Source of the DNA: Sulfurovum sp.
GTDB lineage: Bacteria > Campylobacterota > Campylobacteria > Campylobacterales > Sulfurovaceae
NCBI GenBank assembly: GCA_027029065.1
Contig: JALVGO010000279.1
Span: forward strand, 1-19,597
Length of the DNA stretch: 19,597 bases
Direction of reading: 5' to 3'
Shown: positions 14,079 to 19,597 of the stretch, piece by piece
Layout: each line of letters opens with the position of its first letter
How positions within the stretch are numbered: position 1 is the stretch's first letter
The notes under the pieces: generated by a model
Database searches by the model: none
Seen by the model: only the letters and a program-made list of their open reading frames with translations
Told to the model about the DNA's origin: nothing
Position numbers and translations under genes: made by a program

Positions 14079-14109
14079 GTCTGAGCGGGAGCGTTGTAAC
14101 GCGTCGTGT

Positions 14110-15027
14110 CTAACCGATAAACCACACCACAGCCAACCCACCCAATACCACTGCATCCACCCGACGCCAAAACGCCAACGCACGGCGAATATCCTCCGTC
14201 GTAATCTCATCTCTTCCTACGCCAAAATAGGGCTTCTTTTTTACTTTCCCAAAATATCGCGTTGGACCGCCGAGGCGGATGTCAAGTGCCCATGCCATGG
14301 CGGTGATGGGGTAGCCGGCGTTGGGGCTGTCGTGGCGGGAGGCTTGGCGGATGAGGGTAGAAAGTGGCGGGTAGGAGGTAGATGAGTTATAGAGTTTTGG
14401 AGATAAGAGGAGAATGAGTATAGCGGTGAGGCGTGCGGGGATGTAGTTGAGTAGGTCATCAAGGCGGGCGGAGGCTTTGCCGAATTTCTCGTAGCGCGGG
14501 GTGCGGTAGCCCACCATCGAGTCAAGTGTATTGACCGCTTTATAGACAAAGATACCGGGTAGCCCCAGAAGCAGTAGCCAAAAGAGCGGGGCGATAACAC
14601 CGTCGGAGAGGTTTTCGGCATAAGTCTCGACGGCGGCTTTGTTGATCTCCGAGGGGCTTAGATGCTCCGTGTCGCGGCTGACGAGATATTTGATGCGCTT
14701 GGGATGGTCGATAATCTCTTTGACCGCATCGTGCAGCATCTTGGAGGCGATGGCGGTGGAGGCGACGATACCATAGAGAATAGGCAGGAGGTAGGAGGGG
14801 ATGGGGAGTAGGGAGTAGGTAGTAAGGAGTAACGATACAAAAAGATAGGTTATAGTAGTAAGTGAAAGCGTAAGCAGTGTGCCGCTTGCAATACTGTCCT
14901 TATAGAAATGCTTTTCATGGTATTTAATATAATCTCCCATTAACACCACCGGATGGCGGATACAACGAAACTCTCCGAAAATACGATCAACAAGGTAGGC
15001 TACCAGTGCGGTTTCAGCGTAGAGCAT
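14110..15027 (-). CDS. cbiB: Adenosylcobinamide-phosphate synthase
   Basis: This integral membrane enzyme of about 305 residues attaches (R)-1-amino-2-propanol phosphate to adenosylcobyric acid. Family blocks are AYLVDRIFGEF, HPVVLMGDYIKYHEKHFY, AAVETYAENLSDGVIAPLFW, KAVNTLDSMVGYRTPRYEKFGKASARLDDLLNYIPARLTA, SRHDSPNAGYPITAMAWAL and a hydrophobic C-terminus. ATG at 15027 is chosen because AGAGGA lies 6 bases upstream; a longer frame from 15072 lacks family support. It overlaps cobQ by 14 bases. Two segments are translated from 7-base repeats: LTTYSLLPIPSYLLP and the SSTSYPPLS region. Both fall between conserved blocks, where variation is tolerated. Its aminopropanol-phosphate donor comes from the decarboxylase encoded two genes upstream. 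Confidence 0.92.
   Translation of the reverse strand: MLYAETALVAYLVDRIFGEFRCIRHPVVLMGDYIKYHEKHFYKDSIASGTLLTLSLTTITYLFVSLLLTTYSLLPIPSYLLPILYGIVASTAIASKMLHDAVKEIIDHPKRIKYLVSRDTEHLSPSEINKAAVETYAENLSDGVIAPLFWLLLLGLPGIFVYKAVNTLDSMVGYRTPRYEKFGKASARLDDLLNYIPARLTAILILLLSPKLYNSSTSYPPLSTLIRQASRHDSPNAGYPITAMAWALDIRLGGPTRYFGKVKKKPYFGVGRDEITTEDIRRALAFWRRVDAVVLGGLAVVWFIG
14355..14389. repeat. Degenerate 7-base-periodic tract within cbiB
   Basis: On the + strand, units GGGTAGA, AAGTGGC, GGGTAGG, AGGTAGA and TGAGTTA run head to tail. They resemble the clearer heptamer tract at 14782-14830 in the same gene. It encodes the SSTSYPPLS part of CbiB. Similarity is weak unit by unit, so confidence is modest. Confidence 0.35.
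14782..14830. repeat. Seven tandem heptamers inside cbiB (STRR-like)
   Basis: On the + strand the units are AGGCAGG, AGGTAGG, AGGGGAT, GGGGAGT, AGGGAGT, AGGTAGT and AAGGAGT, 49 bases in all, around a consensus AGGgAGT. Because 7 is not a multiple of 3, successive units are read in all three frames. They give the Leu/Pro/Tyr-rich segment between two CbiB membrane blocks. Such short tandem heptamers are best known from cyanobacteria. Confidence 0.65.
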
Positions 15028-16342
15028 CGACGATCCTCTCTGCATCGAGATAGGCATGCATCGTTTCGGCATAGCTTTCGATGCACTCGGCTTCGTAAGC
15101 TCTGAAGGTATCGTCTATAAAAAGACCGTGCGTGAAGGTGCCGTAGATGCGATCACCTTTGTAGCCATCGGGGTAGGTAGAGGAGATGCCATGATGGATT
15201 TCATATTTATCAATATCTTTTTTGACTATCTTCTCTTTGCCAAAGTGTATTTTTCCTTTGACCAGCCCCAGTCCCGCAACTCTCTGCGGTACGGAGGCTT
15301 CGATACCGTGAGGATCGAAGATACGCTCGTGCAGCATCTCAAACCCGCCGCAGATACCGACGATATGTGTTTTGCCGCGGCGATAGGCCTCAAAGATACG
15401 CTTGTCCAGACCCTTTTCTCTCAGCCATGCCAGATCGTCAAAGACCTTTTTGGAACCGGGCAGAATGACACAGTCGAAATCTTCAAGCGGACGGTTATAA
15501 TTGACAAACTCCACGCAGACATCCTTATCCGCCAAAAGCGGCTCGAAATCGGTGTAGTTGCTCATGGCGGGGTAGGCGATGACGGCGACGCGGCGGGTGG
15601 CGCGGGAGCAATCTTGGCTATAGTGTCGCAGGCTTTGGGAGTCTTCAAAGCCGAGGTTGAGCGGTTCATAGGACAACACGCCAAGTACTGGTATGCCGAA
15701 CCTCTCTTCGATGATGCGCTCACCCTCGTCAAAAAAGCGTCTGTCACCTCTAAATTTGTTGATAATTACCCCGATGACATTGTTTCGCAAAGCTTCGGGG
15801 AGTAGGTGATAGACGCCGTAAATCGAGGCAAAGACGCCGCCTTTTTCGATATCGGCGACAAGGATAATCTTGGTATCGAAAGTTTGGGCGATGAAAATAT
15901 TGGAGAGGTCTTTTTCCATGAGATTGAGCTCTACCGGTGAGCCCGCCCCTTCGGCGACGACGATATCGTAGCGCGCATCGAGATAGGCAAAGCCCTCTTT
16001 GACGGTGGGTTTAAGCGTGTTTATGTCGTGGAAGTAGGCGCCCACCTCTTTGTCGCCAAGATGTTTGCCCCGCACGATGACGGATGCGGCACTGCCTCTG
16101 CCCGATTTGAGCAATACGGGGTTGTTGTGCCAGGAGGTGGGTACGCCGAGCGCTTTTGCCTGAAAGTATTGGGCAATGGAAATTTCGCTGCCGTCGTCTG
16201 CGACGTGGGCGTTGTTGGAGACGTTTTGGGCTTTGAAGGGAGCGACACTGTAGCCCGCGTTTTGCAAAAGCTTGCCTATGACCCAAGTGAGCGTGCTTTT
16301 GCCCGCATCGGAGTTGGTGCCGAAGATAGAGAGGTTATGCAC
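15014..16342 (-). CDS. cobQ: Cobyric acid synthase (glutamine-hydrolysing)
   Basis: This protein of about 442 residues amidates the b, d, e and g side chains of adenosylcobyrinic a,c-diamide, using ATP and glutamine. The N-terminal BioD-like domain shows GTNSDAGKST (residues 8-17), KAQNVSNNAHV, NPVLLKSGRGSAASVIVRGK, VAEGAGSPVELNL and INKFRGDRRFF. The C-terminal class-I glutamine amidotransferase-like domain has VILPGSKKV, IVGICGGFEML with nucleophile Cys about 331, and GTFTHGLF with the His at about 404. I chose GTG at 16342: GGAGG stands 6 bases upstream and the protein then begins HNLSIFGTNSDAGKS like its relatives. An ATG at 16366 would add eight unsupported residues. It is somewhat shorter than the usual ~490. 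It overlaps the decarboxylase gene by 8 bases and cbiB by 14. The same enzyme is called CbiP in anaerobic-pathway naming. Confidence 0.92.
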   Translation of the reverse strand: MHNLSIFGTNSDAGKSTLTWVIGKLLQNAGYSVAPFKAQNVSNNAHVADDGSEISIAQYFQAKALGVPTSWHNNPVLLKSGRGSAASVIVRGKHLGDKEVGAYFHDINTLKPTVKEGFAYLDARYDIVVAEGAGSPVELNLMEKDLSNIFIAQTFDTKIILVADIEKGGVFASIYGVYHLLPEALRNNVIGVIINKFRGDRRFFDEGERIIEERFGIPVLGVLSYEPLNLGFEDSQSLRHYSQDCSRATRRVAVIAYPAMSNYTDFEPLLADKDVCVEFVNYNRPLEDFDCVILPGSKKVFDDLAWLREKGLDKRIFEAYRRGKTHIVGICGGFEMLHERIFDPHGIEASVPQRVAGLGLVKGKIHFGKEKIVKKDIDKYEIHHGISSTYPDGYKGDRIYGTFTHGLFIDDTFRAYEAECIESYAETMHAYLDAERIVDALR

Positions 16343-17348
16343 GGAGCACCTCCCGTAATCCCGCATATGTTTCTATCTCTTTGACGGCAATGCGCAGATG
16401 GTAGCCGTCTAAGCCGTCAAAATTGCCACAATCGCGCACCAGCGTACGGTAGGGCACCAACGCCTCTTGCAGCTTGCTTGCGGGGATATGCAGCTTTGCA
16501 AGGATGAAGTTTGCCTCTCCTTCGTAACGGTGCGCCACAAGCGGGCTACTATCAAGTAGTGCGCTTAGAGCCGCTTTTGACTCGGCATTGGCACGGTGTG
16601 AACGCCTGACAAAGCCGGTATCGCTCAGTGCGGCACGGATATAGGCGGCGTCAAAAGCGCTAAGGCGCCACGGCGGCAGAGTGGAAGCAAGTGCCGCGAT
16701 ATTGCGGCTGTTTGAGAGCAATGTACCCACACGTACCCCTGCCGCACCGAAAAATTTGGTCATCGACTTGAGTATCCAGAGATGTTGATAGTTTTTAATA
16801 TGATTCGATACGGAAGGCATCTGTATAAACTCCAAAAACGATTCGTCTATCAAGATACGGCACTCGTTTTCCACCCACTTTGTAAGCAGCAGTTCTAAAT
16901 CGTAGGTCTTGCCGTCAGGTGTGGCGGGATTGACAAAAACAACCAAAGCACCTTTTGGAAGAGGGGCATCAAGATCTTTATATCTATTAATATGAATTAT
17001 TTCGAATCCAAACATATTTGACGCTCGTTCGTACTCCGAATAGAGCGGATCATAAAGGACGACGCTATCGGTCGTGTGATGTCGCAGATAGCCCATAAGC
17101 GCATAGATTGCCGCCGATGCACCGTTAAAGAGCGCTGCTTCGTCGTAGGATACGCCGTAGTGCGACGCTATGGCGTGTTGTAGCGCTTCGTCGTTGGGAT
17201 AGGGCGTGATATCGACGGTGTTGAAGTCGGTTGCAAGATGCGGTTTGACGAAGTTGATATTGGAAGAGAGGTCGATGACCTCTTCGGGCATACAGTGGCA
17301 ATGCTTGGCAAACGCGACGATATTACCGCCGTGTTGAAACGGGATCAT
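16335..17348 (-). CDS. cobD: Threonine-phosphate decarboxylase (PLP enzyme, Salmonella CobD type)
   Basis: This 337-residue fold-type I PLP enzyme is related to histidinol-phosphate aminotransferase. HGGNIVAFAKH at the N-terminus, DLSSNINFV, PYPNDEALQHAIASHYGV, FNGASAAIYALMGYL, a VFVNPATPDGKTY block, LIDESFLEF and ILKSMTKFFGAAGVRVG (PLP-binding K198) are visible. The HGGN start and the neighbours point to L-threonine-O-3-phosphate decarboxylase, which makes (R)-1-amino-2-propanol phosphate for CbiB. NPATP replaces the commoner NPNNPTG loop, a modest deviation. It overlaps cobU by 4 bases (ATGA) and cobQ by 8. The symbol cobD follows Salmonella; the same gene is called cobC in Pseudomonas, and cobD is elsewhere used for CbiB. 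Confidence 0.9.
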   Translation of the reverse strand: MIPFQHGGNIVAFAKHCHCMPEEVIDLSSNINFVKPHLATDFNTVDITPYPNDEALQHAIASHYGVSYDEAALFNGASAAIYALMGYLRHHTTDSVVLYDPLYSEYERASNMFGFEIIHINRYKDLDAPLPKGALVVFVNPATPDGKTYDLELLLTKWVENECRILIDESFLEFIQMPSVSNHIKNYQHLWILKSMTKFFGAAGVRVGTLLSNSRNIAALASTLPPWRLSAFDAAYIRAALSDTGFVRRSHRANAESKAALSALLDSSPLVAHRYEGEANFILAKLHIPASKLQEALVPYRTLVRDCGNFDGLDGYHLRIAVKEIETYAGLREVLRA

Positions 17349-17839
17349 TTGAGCCTCACTGCAATGCCCAGCTTTACCTCATACACTTCATCGCAGAGCG
17401 CCGCAAGTCTTTGCCCGATGATACCGCTGCGATCGACATAGGTACGGCTCATCGAATCGATTGGAATGATGCCGCTTGAGACATCATTGAGGACAAAGAT
17501 GATATCGGCATCGATCCCCGCAACTCTCTCGATCTCCCTCTTCAACACTTCGATAGGCTCTTCTATGGTATTGAGCAGCCACATACTCATACAGTCGATG
17601 AGATAAGTGCCGCCCGCTTTGATATGTGCGCTTGGATGCAGCGGCTCTTCGATGGTGATGAATCGCTCTTTGCGTTGCGCTTGGTGAGTTTCGATTCGTC
17701 TTTGCATCTCTTTATCCTCATAGCTCTTATCGTAGGTAGCGATATAGTAGGGTTTGGTACCGATAGAGAGTTCAAGTGCTTTGCGTTCCGCTAAGAGACT
17801 CTTGCCTGACTTTTGACCGCCGTAGTAGAGGATTTTCAT
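17345..17839 (-). CDS. cobU: Adenosylcobinamide kinase / guanylyltransferase
   Basis: This 164-residue bifunctional P-loop enzyme phosphorylates adenosylcobinamide and then makes adenosylcobinamide-GDP, the substrate of CobS. It starts MKILYYGGQKSGKS, the P-loop at residues 7-14. RRIETHQAQRKERFITIEEP follows, with the His that accepts GMP in this family, and then LIDCMSMWLLN. FVLNDVSSGIIPIDSMSRTYVDRSGIIGQ replaces the usual NEVGxGIVP, and the end is LGIAVRLK. The ATG overlaps the stop of the upstream PIN toxin gene in an ATGA. Its translation is therefore probably coupled to that toxin, an unusual situation for a biosynthetic enzyme. It also overlaps the decarboxylase gene by 4 bases. Confidence 0.92.
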   Translation of the reverse strand: MKILYYGGQKSGKSLLAERKALELSIGTKPYYIATYDKSYEDKEMQRRIETHQAQRKERFITIEEPLHPSAHIKAGGTYLIDCMSMWLLNTIEEPIEVLKREIERVAGIDADIIFVLNDVSSGIIPIDSMSRTYVDRSGIIGQRLAALCDEVYEVKLGIAVRLK

Positions 17840-18261
17840 GTGTGTAAGGGTGCCTTGATGTGAAGGGTATCAAAATCTTTGAGACGCAGCAGTGCCGTAT
17901 CGTTGGTAAGTAGTGAGGTACATCCTGCACGCAGGGCTGAGTGGAGTATGATGAGATCTTCAAAATCGTCCGACTTCTCTTCAAAAAAGCTCTGTTTTGC
18001 TGCTGCAAAATCGTTCTGGTCAAGATAGAAAGGGATGACCTCTTCGCTCAACGCATCGATGGCATGTACGGCTTTGTACCGGTCAACTCCTCTGCGTTCG
18101 GTAAGAATGTAGTAAAAGGTAGTAATGAAATCGCCTGAAAAATAGAAAAGCGTTTTTGCATCGTCTTTGTGTGCCATATACCATGCAACGGAGGTTTTGG
18201 AGGTAGGTCGGGTGGTATCGAGCAGATCAAGGCAGATATTGGCATCGAGAAATATGGACAT
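17836..18261 (-). CDS. PIN-domain toxin (VapC/PIN_3-like) inside the cob operon
   Basis: This 141-residue PIN domain contains FLDANICLDLLD with the first Asp, FITTFYYILTERRG in the middle with a Glu in the Tyr-rich helix, DDFEDLIILHSALRAGC with the central acidic residues, and LLTNDTALLRL with the last Asp. It is a predicted metal-dependent ribonuclease held in check by the upstream antitoxin, from which it is separated by 2 bases. Its stop overlaps the cobU start (ATGA). It is larger than the PIN toxin at 1042-1443 but of the same general type. All acidic positions look intact, so it should be active. The RNA target is unknown. Confidence 0.8.
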   Translation of the reverse strand: MSIFLDANICLDLLDTTRPTSKTSVAWYMAHKDDAKTLFYFSGDFITTFYYILTERRGVDRYKAVHAIDALSEEVIPFYLDQNDFAAAKQSFFEEKSDDFEDLIILHSALRAGCTSLLTNDTALLRLKDFDTLHIKAPLHT

Positions 18262-18263
18262 GG

Positions 18264-18533
18264 TCAGTCTACCTTATGTCGGAGTGCTTCTTTTTTCATC
18301 TCTTTGTATTGCTTGTCGCCAATCTCACCGTCAAGCATACCGATAAATGTACCAGTACGCTTTTTGGCGCGCTGCTCAATGGTTTGCAAGACTTTAGGGT
18401 CTTTGACAACTGCTTTGAGGTAGAGTGTGATCGCTTCAGTGAGGCTCTTGTGCCGTTTTAGGATAATCTCTTGCGCTTTTTCTACCGTCTCTTTGTCCAG
18501 CAAAAAGTTTTTACGTACTTTTACAATATTCAT
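18264..18533 (-). CDS. Ribbon-helix-helix antitoxin paired with PIN toxin
   Basis: This protein of about 89 residues begins NIVKVRKNFLLDKETVEKAQEIILKRHKSLTEAITLYLKAVVKD, which fits a strand and two long helices of an RHH-like DNA-binding domain. The C-terminal tail TFIGMLDGEIGDKQYKEM repeats the FxGxLD...Y motif of the Phd-type antitoxin at 797-1045. I prefer ATG at 18533 (4 bases after GAAGGG) over the adjacent ATG at 18536. Two exact 10-base direct repeats lie just upstream and could be its operator. The pair separates cobT from cobU, which would otherwise be adjacent in one operon. Confidence 0.75.
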   Translation of the reverse strand: MNIVKVRKNFLLDKETVEKAQEIILKRHKSLTEAITLYLKAVVKDPKVLQTIEQRAKKRTGTFIGMLDGEIGDKQYKEMKKEALRHKVD

Positions 18534-18541
18534 CATACCCT

Positions 18542-18566
18542 TCTATACATATTTTATCTATACATA
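18542..18566 (-). promoter_or_regulatory. Direct repeats upstream of the RHH/PIN pair, likely operator
   Basis: TCTATACATA occurs exactly at 18542-18551 and 18557-18566 (TATGTATAGA on the gene strand), 15 bases apart, directly before the antitoxin. A TATGAT -10 candidate lies just upstream on the - strand (18572-18567). The repeats would then cover the transcription start, suiting autorepression. Confidence 0.5.
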
Positions 18567-18592
18567 ATCATATGGTATGTCTGCTTAAAGGT

Positions 18593-19597
18593 TTATAAAC
18601 CCAAAAATTTCTCTACCTGCGCCGTAATGTCTTCTTTGCTCAACCCGTTCATCATACCGTATGTCAATGCGCCGCCGGCACCCACGCCCTCTTTGGCTTC
18701 GCCTTCGTCGTAGAGTTTGAGTGCGGGATGGTTTGCCAATGCAAAATCAAAGTCGCTGTAGCAGGCATCGACACGGAAGTGTGGCATTGTAAGCAGGGCG
18801 GTGATATCGGAGTGGGCATCATTGGCAACCCATTTGGTGGTGGCAAGCATGGGCTTTAGGGTGTTTTTTGGACGGTACTGGGGGTAGTGTTGTGTGATGG
18901 CATCGACCACCAGTAGTACCGCCGCCATCTGTGTGCCGCCGGCAAGCACCACGGGGAAGCGATCACCTGCCCCAAGTAAAAAGCCCGAAACAAAAAGCAG
19001 CATATTGTCGCTCACCTTGCCGAGTTTGGCAAAGATCTCTTCTGTCTCCTCTATGCGTGAGAGTGCTTTATCGATGGTAGTTTGACGAATGTCATTGGGG
19101 ACATTTTTGAAGCTTGAACTAAAGTAGTTGCGTGCATCATACCCCAAAGCCAATGCCGTAGCCGTAGCGGTGGTCGTTCCTGAAGGCACCGACTCGGCAA
19201 GGATGAGGTAGTCATCTTGAAGGTCATAGCTTTTTCCAAAGGCAACGCCTTGTTCAAAGACCGCTTTGGCGTCGATAGCACAATCCTCGGCGATACTGCC
19301 GCTTGGCGGAATATCGAAGCGGCATATCGGTGCATCGGTTTTGGGGGTGACTTTCACTCCGAGATCGAGTAACGCAATGTGTGCAAAGGGGCGCAGTAGA
19401 TGCACCGCGCGGGTAATGAGTGCGGGGGTGGGTACCCCATTGGGTGTCTCGGCGATATTTTCGAGCGAATGCACCGCACCTGTGGTGAGAAACTCCGCAT
19501 CAAGTACCGGCGTAAGATGCAGCATACCCGGAATGCCTGCCTGGGTAATACCGGGGATGTCAGCAGTGGCGGTGTTGCTCATGGCAAGCATGAAGGT
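18593..19597 (-). CDS. cobT: Nicotinate-nucleotide:dimethylbenzimidazole phosphoribosyltransferase-like CobT (N-terminus cut by window end)
   Basis: The frame is open to the last base of the window, so a few N-terminal residues are missing; about 334 are seen. MSNTATADIPGITQAG, HLTPVLDAEFL, NGVPTPALITRA, ILAESVPSGTTTATATALALGYD, FVSGFLLGAGDRFPVVLAGGTQMAAVL and KWVANDAHSDI are the blocks of the archaeal/cyanobacterial-type CobT family (TIGR00303 from memory) rather than the Salmonella-type CobT. The enzyme activates a lower-ligand base to its alpha-ribotide, which CobS then joins to the corrin. The ATG at 19591 is internal, since related proteins extend further upstream. The gene precedes a toxin-antitoxin pair, after which cobU resumes the same operon direction. 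Any promoter or riboswitch would lie outside the window. Confidence 0.82.
   Translation of the reverse strand, partial: TFMLAMSNTATADIPGITQAGIPGMLHLTPVLDAEFLTTGAVHSLENIAETPNGVPTPALITRAVHLLRPFAHIALLDLGVKVTPKTDAPICRFDIPPSGSIAEDCAIDAKAVFEQGVAFGKSYDLQDDYLILAESVPSGTTTATATALALGYDARNYFSSSFKNVPNDIRQTTIDKALSRIEETEEIFAKLGKVSDNMLLFVSGFLLGAGDRFPVVLAGGTQMAAVLLVVDAITQHYPQYRPKNTLKPMLATTKWVANDAHSDITALLTMPHFRVDACYSDFDFALANHPALKLYDEGEAKEGVGAGGALTYGMMNGLSKEDITAQVEKFLGL

Noticed and set aside
15028..15072. Upstream ATG giving cbiB a 15-residue longer N-terminus
   Set aside because: The extra residues overlap cobQ further and resemble no CbiB start, while 15027 has AGAGGA at proper spacing.
15056..15805. + strand open frame of 249 codons opposite cobQ
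   Set aside because: cobQ has all family motifs across this span; the antisense frame shows none and lacks a ribosome site.
1..19597. CRISPR array, tRNA, rRNA, transposase or integrase
   Set aside because: No regularly spaced repeats, no cloverleaf or rRNA-like conserved sequence, and no recombinase motifs were seen on either strand.

Overview
This window looks like a chromosomal piece of a Campylobacterota (Sulfurovum/Sulfurimonas-like) bacterium. That placement is an inference from small OmpA-type barrels, a Wzc kinase paired with a PHP phosphatase, and an archaeal-type CobT; no rRNA or other marker gene is present. Genes are packed tightly, many with ATGA overlaps, and no gene-free stretch exceeds about 290 bases.

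Left half (1-11,590), surface polysaccharide. On the + strand are the C-terminal part of a GT4 glycosyltransferase, a Phd/PIN toxin-antitoxin pair and wecB (UDP-GlcNAc 2-epimerase). Three - strand genes follow: a nucleotidyltransferase-fold protein, an SGNH hydrolase and a hexapeptide acetyltransferase, which look like a glycan-decorating set. Then, on the + strand, come two tandem paralogous outer-membrane barrels and a four-gene export/initiation operon: a Wzc-type tyrosine autokinase, a CpsB/YwqE-type PHP phosphatase, a short Wza-type lipoprotein and a WecA/MraY-type phosphoglycosyltransferase. Polymerase and flippase genes are not in the window.

Right half (11,596-19,597), late cobalamin synthesis, all cob genes on the - strand. 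In transcription order: cobT (cut by the window edge), an RHH/PIN toxin-antitoxin pair, cobU, threonine-phosphate decarboxylase, cobQ/cbiP, cbiB, [a divergent RelE/ParE-type toxin-antitoxin island on the + strand between two palindromic repeats], cobS, an alpha-ribazole phosphatase and a Cys-rich zf-like protein. This set would amidate the corrin, attach aminopropanol phosphate and assemble the lower nucleotide loop. Base composition is visibly more GC-rich here than in the polysaccharide half.

The main surprises are mobile or repeat-like intrusions into ordinary biosynthetic operons. There are three different toxin-antitoxin modules, one translationally coupled to cobU and one splitting cbiB from cobS. 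A tract of seven heptamers is translated inside cbiB, and cobS may have lost its ATG start and use ATC. The two PIN-linked antitoxins have unrelated DNA-binding halves but share a C-terminal motif. I see no CRISPR array, tRNA, rRNA, transposase or riboswitch. No clearly undescribed multi-gene system is proven here; the SGNH/nucleotidyltransferase/acetyltransferase set is the least understood cluster.
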